Source: Collimonas silvisoli
GTDB taxonomy: Bacteria; Pseudomonadota; Gammaproteobacteria; Burkholderiales; Burkholderiaceae_D
DNA length: 61,213 nt
Direction of reading: 5' to 3'
Assembly: GCF_018305005.1 (NCBI RefSeq)
Contig: NZ_JAGQEG010000026.1
Location: forward strand, 1 to 61,213
Made by a program: the position numbers and the translations under genes. The notes under the pieces were generated by a model, which was given only the letters and a program-made list of their open reading frames with translations, had not been told where the DNA came from and ran no database searches. Shown in pieces: positions 45,048 to 52,755 of this stretch. Positions within the stretch are counted from its first letter, which is position 1; the number at the start of each line of letters is the position of its first letter.

Positions 45048-47459
45048 ATGACGACTTCTACATTTACTGAACAAACTCAGTTGCCTCTCTTGCCGTTACG
45101 GGATGTGGTGGTATTCCCGCATATGGTGATTCCATTGTTCGTCGGTCGCCCAAAATCGATCAAGGCTCTTGAAGCTGCGATGGAGCAGGGCAAGAGCATC
45201 ATGCTCGCCGCCCAGAAGGCCGCCGCCAAGGACGAACCGTCGCCGGACGATATTTATGAAATCGGCTGCGTCGCCAATATCTTGCAAATGTTGAAACTGC
45301 CCGATGGCACCGTCAAGGTGCTGGTGGAGGGCGCGCAACGTGCACGTATTCACCACATCAGCGAACTCGATACGCACTTTGTTGCCGATCTGACGCCGGT
45401 TGAATCGGAGCTGGGCGACGAAGCCGAGGTGGAAGCGATGCGTCGCGCCATCGTTCAGCAATTCGACCAGTACGTCAAACTGAACAAGAAAATCCCGCCG
45501 GAGATCCTGACTTCGCTGTCCGGCATCGATGACGCCGGCCGCCTGGCCGATACCATTGCCGCTCACTTGCCGCTGAAGCTTGAGCAAAAGCAGGTCATCC
45601 TGGAGATCTTCAATATCGCCAAGCGTTACGAGCACCTGCTGGGTCAGCTCGAAGGTGAGCTGGATATCCTGCAAGTTGAGAAGCGCATTCGCGGCCGGGT
45701 CAAACGGCAGATGGAAAAATCGCAGCGCGAATACTATCTGAACGAACAGGTCAAGGCGATCCAGAAAGAATTGGGCGAAGGCGAAGAAGGCGCTGATCTG
45801 GAAGAGCTGGAAAAGAAGGTGCTGTCCGCCAAGATGCCTAAGGAAGCGCTGGAAAAGGCGCAGAGCGAGCTGAAGAAACTGAAACTGATGTCGCCGATGT
45901 CGGCTGAAGCCACCGTGGTGCGCAACTACATCGATACGCTGGTCGGCCTGCCATGGAAGAAAAAATCCAAGGTCAACAACGAATTGGGCAACGCGGAAAA
46001 AGTGCTGGAAGGCGATCACTACGGCCTTGATAAGGTTAAAGAACGCATCCTGGAATACCTTGCCGTGCAACAGCGCGTCGACAAGCTGAAAGCGCCGATC
46101 CTGTGTTTCGTCGGTCCCCCAGGCGTGGGTAAAACCTCGCTGGGACAATCGATCGCTCGCGCCACCAATCGTAAATTCGTGCGGATGGCTTTGGGCGGCG
46201 TGCGCGACGAAGCCGAGATTCGCGGTCATCGCCGCACTTACATCGGCTCCATGCCAGGCAAGATATTGCAAAGCCTGGCCAAGGTCGGCGTGCGCAATCC
46301 GCTGTTCCTGCTGGATGAGATCGATAAGCTCGGTATGGATTTCCGTGGCGATCCGTCTTCGGCTTTGCTGGAAGTGCTGGATCCTGAACAGAACCATACA
46401 TTCTCGGACCACTACATCGAAGTCGATTTCGACTTGTCGGATGTGATGTTCGTGGCGACCTCGAATTCCTTCAACATTCCGCCGGCACTGCTGGACCGGA
46501 TGGAAGTGATTCGTCTGTCCGGCTACACCGAAGATGAAAAGACCAATATCGCGCTGCGTTATCTGCTGCCTAAGCAAATCAAGAACAATGGTTTGAAGGT
46601 CGAAGAAATCAGCCTCGCTGAAGGCGCGATTCGCGACATCATTCGTTACTACACGCGTGAAGCCGGGGTGCGTTCGCTGGAACGGGAAATCTCGAAGATT
46701 TGCCGCAAGGTAGTGAAGTTGCTGCTGCTGAAGAAGCAAGAGAAGAAGGTCACGGTCACCTCCAAGAACATCGATAAATTCCTCGGTGTCCGGCGCTTCG
46801 ACTATGGCGTTGCCGAGAAAGAGAATCAAATCGGCCAGGTGGTCGGCTTGGCATGGACTGAAGTGGGTGGCGAATTGCTGACCATCGAAGCCGTCAAGAT
46901 GCCGGGCAAGGGTGCGATCATCCGTACCGGCACCTTGGGCGACGTGATGAAGGAATCGATCGAGGCGGCGCGCACTGTCATGCGTAGCCGCGCCACGAAA
47001 TTGGGTATCAAGAGCGAGGCCTTCGAGAAGAGCGATATCCATATTCACGTACCTGAAGGTGCGACGCCGAAAGACGGACCGTCGGCGGGTGTCGGGATGA
47101 CCACTGCATTGGTTTCGATCTTTACCGGGATTCCGGTGCGGGCTGATGTCGCCATGACTGGTGAAATCACCTTGCGCGGCGAAGTCTTGCCGATCGGCGG
47201 CTTGAAAGAAAAGCTGTTGGCGGCGCATCGCGGCGGCATCAAGACGGTGTTGATTCCAGAGCAGAATGTGAAGGACTTGGCCGAGATCCCGGACAACGTC
47301 AAGAACAAGCTGGAAATCGTGCCGGTGCGCTGGATAGACAAGGTGCTGGAGGTCGCTCTGGAGCGGCAGCCGGTGGCCTTGACCGACGAGGAAGCGATGC
47401 TGGATGCGACCGTCGCCAAGAGCAGCGAGAAGACGGATCCCAGCGTGGTCAAGCACTAA
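45048..47459 (+). CDS. lon: ATP-dependent protease Lon
   Basis: Lon is a homohexameric AAA+ protease that removes misfolded and short-lived regulatory proteins. With the ATG at 45048 (ribosome site ATAGGG) the protein is 803 residues and the catalytic residues fall at Ser679 (DGPSAGVGM) and Lys722 (LKEKLLAAH), the same numbers as in E. coli, which supports this start over an in-frame TTG at 45033. The N-terminal substrate domain begins LPLLPLRDVVVFPHMVIPLF; Walker A is GPPGVGKTS near residue 355 and Walker B LFLLDEIDKL near 422. Confidence 0.97.
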   Translation: MTTSTFTEQTQLPLLPLRDVVVFPHMVIPLFVGRPKSIKALEAAMEQGKSIMLAAQKAAAKDEPSPDDIYEIGCVANILQMLKLPDGTVKVLVEGAQRARIHHISELDTHFVADLTPVESELGDEAEVEAMRRAIVQQFDQYVKLNKKIPPEILTSLSGIDDAGRLADTIAAHLPLKLEQKQVILEIFNIAKRYEHLLGQLEGELDILQVEKRIRGRVKRQMEKSQREYYLNEQVKAIQKELGEGEEGADLEELEKKVLSAKMPKEALEKAQSELKKLKLMSPMSAEATVVRNYIDTLVGLPWKKKSKVNNELGNAEKVLEGDHYGLDKVKERILEYLAVQQRVDKLKAPILCFVGPPGVGKTSLGQSIARATNRKFVRMALGGVRDEAEIRGHRRTYIGSMPGKILQSLAKVGVRNPLFLLDEIDKLGMDFRGDPSSALLEVLDPEQNHTFSDHYIEVDFDLSDVMFVATSNSFNIPPALLDRMEVIRLSGYTEDEKTNIALRYLLPKQIKNNGLKVEEISLAEGAIRDIIRYYTREAGVRSLEREISKICRKVVKLLLLKKQEKKVTVTSKNIDKFLGVRRFDYGVAEKENQIGQVVGLAWTEVGGELLTIEAVKMPGKGAIIRTGTLGDVMKESIEAARTVMRSRATKLGIKSEAFEKSDIHIHVPEGATPKDGPSAGVGMTTALVSIFTGIPVRADVAMTGEITLRGEVLPIGGLKEKLLAAHRGGIKTVLIPEQNVKDLAEIPDNVKNKLEIVPVRWIDKVLEVALERQPVALTDEEAMLDATVAKSSEKTDPSVVKH

Positions 47460-47515
47460 GCCCGCTGCCTGTTCAAAACAGCTGTTGAATTCACAGCCGT
47501 AATTTTTGTTCTTTA

Positions 47516-47544
47516 AAAAGCGCTCGCAAGGGCGCTTTTTTTTT
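47516..47544 (+). terminator. Intrinsic terminator after lon
   Basis: AAAAGCGCTC (47516-47525) pairs with GGGCGCTTTT (47530-47539) around GCAA, followed by a further run of T. A strong, simple terminator 57 bases past the lon stop. Confidence 0.88.
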
Positions 47545-47622
47545 GCGTGCGCATGCATTGAATGTTGAATAGATCAAGTTTGTAAAATCAGGTTAAACCT
47601 CCCTGTATCACCGGGAAAGCGC

Positions 47623-47651
47623 TTGACACAAGGCTTTGCGGCTTGTTTAAT
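47623..47651 (+). promoter_or_regulatory. Sigma-70 promoter of hupB
   Basis: A perfect -35 TTGACA (47623-47628), a 17-base spacer and -10 TTTAAT (47646-47651). Transcription would start near 47658, giving a leader of about 94 bases. A CTGCAG/CTGCAG hairpin (47657-47662 and 47670-47675) lies at the very 5' end of that leader and may stabilise the message. Confidence 0.75.
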
Positions 47652-47751
47652 ACCAGCTGCAGATTTTTTCTGCAGTCCATCTGCGATGATTTTCAAAAAA
47701 AATGCAGGAACATAAATCATCTCGAATTCCAATTCAAATGAGGGGGCTTCA

Positions 47752-48024
47752 GTGAACAAAACCGAGTTAATCGATCACATCGCCAAGTCGGCAGACATTT
47801 CTAAGGCCGCGTCGACACGCGCATTGGATGCCGTGATCGCCGCAGTTAAAATCACTTTGAAAAAGAACGGTTCCGTTACCTTGGTCGGCTTTGGCACGTT
47901 CTCGGTCGGAAAACGCGCAGCGCGTACCGGCCGTAATCCGCGTACCGGAGAGGCAATTAAAATCAAGGCAGCTAAAGTTCCTAAATTTAAGCCTGGCAAA
48001 GCGTTGAAAGATGCTGTAAACTAG
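47752..48024 (+). CDS. hupB: DNA-binding protein HU
   Basis: HU is the abundant histone-like DNA-bending protein. The 90-residue length, [18 protein letters not shown] start and the DNA-binding arm with [10 protein letters not shown] and the [14 protein letters not shown] end are those of HU-beta. The start codon is GTG at 47752, preceded by a GAGGGGG ribosome site. Position after lon is the standard order. A TTTGGCGT/ACGCCAAA hairpin (48030-48053) follows it. Confidence 0.96.
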   Translation: MNKTELIDHIAKSADISKAASTRALDAVIAAVKITLKKNGSVTLVGFGTFSVGKRAARTGRNPRTGEAIKIKAAKVPKFKPGKALKDAVN

Positions 48025-48029
48025 CTTCT

Positions 48030-48053
48030 TTTGGCGTGGTGACAAACGCCAAA
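48030..48053 (+). terminator. Hairpin after hupB, weak terminator candidate
   Basis: TTTGGCGT (48030-48037) pairs with ACGCCAAA (48046-48053) around eight bases. The T-run after it is short, so termination may be partial. Confidence 0.45.
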
Positions 48054-48124
48054 GTTTGACTGGCTAAACTGTCGTGTTTTATTTCAGATGTTTTCCGTGA
48101 ATCCTGAATAAATCCGATATGAGA

Positions 48125-48200
48125 GGGTGCTTAGCTCAGTTGGTAGAGCGGCGCCCTTACAAGGCGTAGGTCGGGAGTTCGAGCCTCTCAGCACCCACCA
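48125..48200 (+). tRNA. tRNA-Val (anticodon UAC)
   Basis: A 76-base tRNA. Acceptor stem GGGTGCT (48125-48131) pairs with AGCACCC (48190-48196), discriminator A, CCA encoded. The anticodon loop CTTACAA gives TAC. D-arm AGCTCAGTTGGTAGAGC and T-arm GGGAGTTCGAGCCTC are standard. Confidence 0.97.
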
Positions 48201-48266
48201 ACGCAGTCAGGCAAAAAGGTGCGAGTTAAGTGCGAATTTGTTTTATAAAATTTGCCAGCAGTTTTA

Positions 48267-48343
48267 GGAGTGGTAGTTCAGTTGGTTAGAATACCGGCCT
48301 GTCACGCCGGGGGTCGCGGGTTCGAGTCCCGTCCACTCCGCCA
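48267..48343 (+). tRNA. tRNA-Asp (anticodon GUC)
   Basis: A 77-base tRNA. Acceptor stem GGAGTGG (48267-48273) pairs with CCACTCC (48333-48339), discriminator G, CCA encoded. The anticodon loop CTGTCAC gives GTC. It lies 66 bases after tRNA-Val and is probably on the same transcript. Its last bases CGCCA and the next ten are repeated 287 bases downstream. Confidence 0.97.
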
Positions 48344-48353
48344 GAATACAAAA
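48339..48353. repeat. Direct repeat, copy 1 (tRNA-Asp 3' end plus 10 bases)
   Basis: CGCCAGAATACAAAA covers the last acceptor base, discriminator, CCA and ten following bases of tRNA-Asp. The identical 15-mer recurs at 48626-48640, also just before a terminator hairpin. The copies are 287 bases apart. Confidence 0.7.
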
Positions 48354-48354
48354 T

Positions 48355-48376
48355 GCCCGCGCAAGCGGGCGTTTTT
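48355..48376 (+). terminator. Intrinsic terminator after tRNA-Asp
   Basis: GCCCGC (48355-48360), loop GCAA, GCGGGC (48365-48370), then G and five T. It closes the tRNA-Val/tRNA-Asp transcript. Confidence 0.85.
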
Positions 48377-48625
48377 ATTTGAAGAATTAATTTATATTTC
48401 CGCTTGCGGGAATATCGCTCTGATAATGAAATTACCTTTCATGGGATTTTTGCGGCTTATGGCTGTGACAAGTGTGAAAACACTGCTAAAATCAACCATT
48501 GTTTCGCTGTACTGACAGAGTGACTGGCAATTTTCCTGCTGCTTTTGTTTATGCCGCTGCTAAGTTTCTGATTTTATTGTGATATTTTTTTGATGGTTTG
48601 GCATTTTCAGCTATTCCATCTATTA

Positions 48626-48640
48626 CGCCAGAATACAAAA
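48626..48640. repeat. Direct repeat, copy 2
   Basis: Identical to 48339-48353. The bases before it (CTATTA) do not match the tRNA, so only the tRNA end is repeated here. It may be the scar of a deleted second tRNA-Asp or the far boundary of a short insertion at the tRNA end. Confidence 0.7.
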
Positions 48641-48666
48641 AGGGCGAACGAAAGTTCGCCCTTTTT
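48638..48666 (+). terminator. Strong intrinsic terminator upstream of ppiD
   Basis: AAAAGGGCGAAC (48638-48649) pairs perfectly with GTTCGCCCTTTT (48654-48665) around GAAA, followed by T. No gene or tRNA precedes it closely, so it appears to be an orphan terminator of something lost. Confidence 0.88.
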
Positions 48667-48731
48667 CATATGTCTTACTGATTTGTATTGCTGCCTATTT
48701 TTATTAGCAATCTGTTCTTGATCGGCCGACC

Positions 48732-50663
48732 ATGTTTGAATTTGTCCGTACCCATCAGCGCTTGATGCAGTTCTTGCTGCTGCTCTTGATCATTCCTTCT
48801 TTTGCTCTAGTCGGGCTGCAAAGCTATAGCAGTTTTGGCGACAGCGCCAATACGGTGGCGAAAGTCGCCGGCCAGCCGATCACTCAGCAGGAATGGGATG
48901 CCGCTTTGCGCCAGCAAATGGATCGCATGCGCCAGGCATTTGGCGATCGTTTCGACCCGAAGATGGTGGAGACGCCGGCAGCCAAGCAAGGCGTGTTGGA
49001 TAACCTGATTTCGCAGCGCGTGTTGCTTGCCACCGTTAGCAGCGAACATCTCTCGGTATCCGATCAAAGCTTGCGCCAAACCATCATGGGCGTGCCTGAA
49101 TTGCTAGGCGCGGACGGCAAGTTCGACAATGAAAGATACAAGGCATTACTGGCCGCACAAGGCATGACGCCGACTATGTACGAGGCGCGCCTGCGTCAGG
49201 ACATGGCGATGCAGCAATTGAATGGCGCGGTCCAAACCACTGCGTTTGCGCCTAAAACAGTCGCCACGCGTCTGTCTGATATCAACGATCAGGAACGTGA
49301 CGTGCAAGAATTGCTGCTCAAGACTGCCGACTATGCCGCGCAAGTGAAAGTCACTGACGCCATGCTGCAGGACTATTACGCCAAGAACGCCAAGGAATTC
49401 GAGATTCCAGAGCAAATCAAGGCAGACTATGTGCTGCTCGACAGTGCCGCGGCCGCCGCGCAGGTGACGGTCAGCGATGCTGATATCAAATCCTATTACG
49501 ATCAGAACCTGAGCCGCTACACAACGGCGGAACAACGCCGCGCCAGCCATATCCTGATTGCGGTGAAAAAAGATGCACCGGCTGCGGAACAGGCTGCGGC
49601 AAAATCCAAGGCCGAGAGTTTGCTGGCAGAAGTGCGCAAGAACCCGGCTGATTTTGCCAAGGTGGCCAAGGCCAATTCGCAAGATACCGCATCAGCGGAA
49701 TTGGGCGGCGATCTCGGTTATTTCGGCAGCGGCATGATGGTCAAGCCTTTCGAAGATGCTGCAAACAAGTTGAAGCAAGGCGAGATCAGCGATCTGGTGC
49801 AATCGGATTTCGGTTATCACATTATCGAACTGACCGGCGTCAAAGCGGCGCAGGTCAAACCGCTGGATGAAGTCAAGGCGGATATCGCAGCGGAAATCAA
49901 GAAACAATTGGCGGCGCGTAAATTCACCGAGCTGGCGGAAACCTTCAGCAACACGGTGTATGAGCAGGCCGATAGCTTGAAGCCGGTAGCGGACAAGCTG
50001 CATCTGCAAATTCAATCCGCTGCGAATCTCGGCCGCCAGCCGAATCCGGCTGCGGCGCCTACCGTTCCCTACAATAACCAGAAATTCCTGACGGCGCTGT
50101 ATTCGAATGAGTCCTTGAAGAACAAGCACAATACCGAAGCGGTTGAAATTGCGCCGAATACGTTTATCGCCGGTCATGTAGTCGAATACAAGCCAGTCAC
50201 GAAACGCTCGTTTGAAGAAGTTCAGGCGATTATCCGCGACAAGGTCACGCGTGCCGAAGAAGCTGCATTGGCGAAGAAGGCCGGCGAAGAAAAACTGGCT
50301 GCCTTGAAAGCGCAAGATAGCGCTAGCGGTTTCGGCGCAGTGCAGACCGTGTCGCGCGTTAAGAGTCAGGGCGTCAATCCGGCGGCGTTCGAAGCGGTGA
50401 TGAAGGCCAATGTCAATAAATTGCCAGCCTATGTCGGCGTGGTGTTGCCGCAGCAGGGTTATGCGCTATACCGCATTGCCAAGGTCAACCAGCCGGCGGC
50501 GCAGGATCCGGCACGGCGCGTCGCCGAGCAGCAGCAGATCACCAACGTCCTGGCGCAACAGGAAATGCAGGCTTATGTGGATGTGCTGAAACAGAAAGCC
50601 AAGGTCAAGGTTCTGAAGCCACTGGCGGTTACACCGGCTGACGGCGACGATAAACAGAATTGA
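48732..50663 (+). CDS. ppiD: Periplasmic folding chaperone PpiD (SurA/parvulin family)
   Basis: PpiD is an inner-membrane-anchored periplasmic chaperone near the SecYEG exit. The 643-residue protein begins in the cytoplasm (MFEFVRTHQRLMQ), has one membrane segment (FLLLLLIIPSFALVGLQ, about residues 14-30), a SurA-like N-terminal domain (about 35-200), a parvulin domain (about 265-365, with RRASHILIAVKKD, ELGGDLGYFGSGMM and DFGYHIIELTG) and a long C-terminal domain. Length and order match the family. Position after hupB and tRNAs is normal in this group. Confidence 0.94.
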   Translation: MFEFVRTHQRLMQFLLLLLIIPSFALVGLQSYSSFGDSANTVAKVAGQPITQQEWDAALRQQMDRMRQAFGDRFDPKMVETPAAKQGVLDNLISQRVLLATVSSEHLSVSDQSLRQTIMGVPELLGADGKFDNERYKALLAAQGMTPTMYEARLRQDMAMQQLNGAVQTTAFAPKTVATRLSDINDQERDVQELLLKTADYAAQVKVTDAMLQDYYAKNAKEFEIPEQIKADYVLLDSAAAAAQVTVSDADIKSYYDQNLSRYTTAEQRRASHILIAVKKDAPAAEQAAAKSKAESLLAEVRKNPADFAKVAKANSQDTASAELGGDLGYFGSGMMVKPFEDAANKLKQGEISDLVQSDFGYHIIELTGVKAAQVKPLDEVKADIAAEIKKQLAARKFTELAETFSNTVYEQADSLKPVADKLHLQIQSAANLGRQPNPAAAPTVPYNNQKFLTALYSNESLKNKHNTEAVEIAPNTFIAGHVVEYKPVTKRSFEEVQAIIRDKVTRAEEAALAKKAGEEKLAALKAQDSASGFGAVQTVSRVKSQGVNPAAFEAVMKANVNKLPAYVGVVLPQQGYALYRIAKVNQPAAQDPARRVAEQQQITNVLAQQEMQAYVDVLKQKAKVKVLKPLAVTPADGDDKQN

Positions 50664-50716
50664 AGCAGAATTGAGGCGGAACTGAAACAGAGCCGATTTA
50701 ATCCAATCGCATTGAG

Positions 50717-50753
50717 AAATGCCCATCCTGCGTAAGCGGGATGGGCATTTTTT
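50717..50753 (+). terminator. Intrinsic terminator after ppiD
   Basis: AAATGCCCATCC (50717-50728) pairs with GGATGGGCATTT (50739-50750) around a ten-base loop, followed by more T. With the AT-rich arms it could work on both strands and so also serve the converging tesA gene. Confidence 0.88.
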
Positions 50754-50856
50754 ATATCGACATGCGCATTTGTAGGAAAAATCTCATAAGTAACCGCGAT
50801 TTTTCTGGAAAACGACCCATTTTGGGAACGAATGTTTGAAAATACTGTATCAGATG

Positions 50857-51573
50857 CTACTTAACCAGAAGCGGCTTTAAACCTGACCAGACATTGTTCA
50901 ACATGATCGGGTGGGCCTGAGCAACCGGGTGAATCCGATCCGCTTGAAACAGTTCCGGTTTGTCCGCTACGCCAGCGAGCAGGAAAGGAACCAGCTGCAC
51001 CTTGGTTTGTTTTGCCAGCGTCGCATACAGCGAAAAGAATTTTTCGGTGTAGTCGCGTCCGTAGTTCGGCGGAATCCGCATGCCAACCAGCAGGACTTTC
51101 GCCTTGGCTTGTTGAGCGGCGCTGATCATTGCCCGCAGATTGTTTTCGGTGGCGCTTAGTTGCAAGCCGCGCAGCGCGTCGTTAGCGCCAAGCTCGATGA
51201 TGACAATATCCGGCCGCTGTTGCAGCAATGCCGGCAAACGCGTCTTGCCGCCGCTGCTGGTTTCGCCGCTGATGCTGGCGTTGGTGATGCTGCTGTCAAG
51301 ATTCTCCGACTTGAGACGTTGCTGCAGCAAGGCAACCCAGCCGCTGCCGCGCGCCAGACCGTACTCTGCCGAAAGACTGTCGCCTAACACCAGTATTGAT
51401 TTTGATGCAGAATAGGCACTGTTCGTCCATACTAGACCAAGCAGGCCAAGCAGCAGGGTAGTCAGCCGCAAGCTGCCGACGATCTTGCTGCGGATCTTGC
51501 TGCCGATCTTGCCGCATGAGCCGTCGATCAAATTCTGAAAACCATTCCTCAACCCGGAGCCGATAATCTGCAT
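50857..51573 (-). CDS. tesA: Arylesterase / lysophospholipase TesA (GDSL family)
   Basis: A 238-residue SGNH hydrolase. It has a long N-terminal region with a hydrophobic signal segment (LRLTTLLLGLLGLVW, about residues 35-50) and then the four SGNH blocks: ILVLGDSLSAEYG with the catalytic Ser near residue 66, the Gly in block II (SISGETSSGG), ELGANDALRG with the Asn, and ADRIHPVAQ with the catalytic Asp/His near 215. E. coli TesA is a periplasmic thioesterase/lysophospholipase. The annotated ATG at 51573 shares bases with the ATG of the ABC gene on the other strand; a start nearer the signal segment (TTG) cannot be ruled out since the N-terminus is unusually long and polar. Confidence 0.9.
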   Translation of the reverse strand: MQIIGSGLRNGFQNLIDGSCGKIGSKIRSKIVGSLRLTTLLLGLLGLVWTNSAYSASKSILVLGDSLSAEYGLARGSGWVALLQQRLKSENLDSSITNASISGETSSGGKTRLPALLQQRPDIVIIELGANDALRGLQLSATENNLRAMISAAQQAKAKVLLVGMRIPPNYGRDYTEKFFSLYATLAKQTKVQLVPFLLAGVADKPELFQADRIHPVAQAHPIMLNNVWSGLKPLLVK

Positions 51574-52321
51574 GCCTCAGTCCTCTTCCGTTATTTCTGA
51601 AATGCTAAAGTCCAAAGCGCCGGCCATCGATGTCCAGCATTTGACCAAGCGTGTTGCCGACGCCAGCGGCGAATTGGTGATTCTTGATGATATCAATTTT
51701 AACGTCCAGGGCGGGACTACGCTGGCGATTGTCGGCGCCTCCGGCTCCGGCAAATCGACCTTGCTCGGCTTGCTGGCCGGATTGGATACGCCATCCTCCG
51801 GCACCGTGCATATCGATGGCAGCGATATTTTTGCCCTGGATGAAGACGGCCGCGCAGGCTTGCGCAAAGAGAAACTCGGTTTCGTGTTCCAGTCTTTCCA
51901 GTTGCTCAGTCATTTGAGCGCGCTGGAAAACGTCATGCTGCCGCTTGAATTGCGCGGCGATAAAGATGCCAGGGAGAAGGCGCAAGCCAAGCTGGAGCGA
52001 GTCGGCCTGGCGACGCGTTTGCAGCACTATCCGAAATATTTGTCCGGCGGCGAACAACAGCGGGTGGCATTGGCGCGCGCTTTCGTCACCGAGCCGCCGC
52101 TGTTGTTCGCCGACGAGCCCACCGGCAGCCTCGATGCCGCTACCGGCGATGCGGTGATCCAGCTGATGTTTGATTTGAATCAGGAGCGCGGCTCAACCCT
52201 GATTCTGGTGACCCACGATACGTCGATCGCCATGCAGTGCCGCCAGACCATCACCATCGCCGCCGGCCGTTTGTTGCGGCCGGGCGATACCACCGCTGCG
52301 GATGTCCAGATATTTCAATAA
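51572..52321 (+). CDS. ybbA: ABC transporter ATPase, YbbA-like (LolD/MacB group)
   Basis: A 249-residue ATPase with Walker [10 protein letters not shown] near residue 55, signature [15 protein letters not shown] near residue 155, Walker [13 protein letters not shown] and the switch His in LVTHDTS. It lies back-to-back with tesA exactly as ybbA does in E. coli. In E. coli a large permease (ybbP) follows; here the next gene is a small unrelated protein, so the permease partner is missing or elsewhere. The start may be ATG 51572 or ATG 51602; the first overlaps the tesA start codon on the other strand. Confidence 0.87.
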   Translation: MPQSSSVISEMLKSKAPAIDVQHLTKRVADASGELVILDDINFNVQGGTTLAIVGASGSGKSTLLGLLAGLDTPSSGTVHIDGSDIFALDEDGRAGLRKEKLGFVFQSFQLLSHLSALENVMLPLELRGDKDAREKAQAKLERVGLATRLQHYPKYLSGGEQQRVALARAFVTEPPLLFADEPTGSLDAATGDAVIQLMFDLNQERGSTLILVTHDTSIAMQCRQTITIAAGRLLRPGDTTAADVQIFQ

Positions 52322-52370
52322 GCCGGAAACAGTTGTCGAAACGTAGGGAGAGAAATTTGGAGGATAGTAC

Positions 52371-52709
52371 ATGCCGACTTGGCTTTCGGTAACAAAGGCA
52401 GTCCTGCCGTATGTCGGCGATATTATTTCGGCTACGGTGCCGGTGTTTACCCGCCGCAAAGGAAATACGGAAGTGAGCCAGATTCAGATTCTGCAGCAGC
52501 AGGTAAGCGAACTGCAGACTGCATCGCTGCAAAATATCGGCGATATCAAGGCGCTCGCCGAGCAATTCAAAACCGCGCTGCCAATGCTGGAGCAGGAGAT
52601 GCAGCAGGTCGACGCCAGATTGCGGCTTACCAACTTGCTGTGCGGATCTGCGCTTGGGGTCGCCGTGCTGGCCTTGGTGGTTGCTTTGGTGGCCTTGTTA
52701 AATAAATGA
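52371..52709 (+). CDS. Small coiled-coil protein with C-terminal membrane anchor
   Basis: Not recognised. The 112 residues consist of a short N-terminal amphipathic part (TWLSVTKAVLPYVGDIISAT), a predicted coiled coil from about residue 37 to 83 (IQILQQQVSELQTASL and ALPMLEQEMQQVDARL), and a single C-terminal membrane helix (LLCGSALGVAVLALVVALVA, about residues 89-108) with only two or three residues beyond it. It has the shape of a tail-anchored inner-membrane protein with a cytoplasmic coiled coil. It lies 49 bases after the YbbA-like ATPase on the same strand, with GGGAGAGA in front, so the two may be co-transcribed. Confidence 0.75.
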   Translation: MPTWLSVTKAVLPYVGDIISATVPVFTRRKGNTEVSQIQILQQQVSELQTASLQNIGDIKALAEQFKTALPMLEQEMQQVDARLRLTNLLCGSALGVAVLALVVALVALLNK

Positions 52710-52755
52710 CAGGCAGTAGTTATGCCGCGCGGCGCATGAAATAGGACAAAAGAAT

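Larger units (their letters stand above)
48344..48731. other. AT-rich tRNA-Asp to ppiD intergenic region
   Basis: 388 bases with no gene I can support. It holds the tRNA terminator (48355-48376), about 250 AT-rich bases without clear structure, the second copy of a 15-base repeat of the tRNA-Asp 3' end (48626-48640), a second strong terminator (48638-48666), and a short stretch leading to ppiD. The repeated end-plus-terminator layout suggests a former second tRNA-Asp copy or a small insertion. Confidence 0.6.

Noticed and set aside
44870-45070. ORF of 66 codons just upstream of lon
   Set aside because: It spans the terminator-like hairpin and runs into lon in another frame without a ribosome site.
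45096-47558. 820-codon open frame on the - strand across lon
   Set aside because: Same reason: antisense shadow of a highly conserved gene, Gln/His/Phe-rich product with no domain.
48252-48515. ORF of 87 codons over tRNA-Asp
   Set aside because: Its first third is the tRNA itself and the rest crosses the terminator; no ribosome site.
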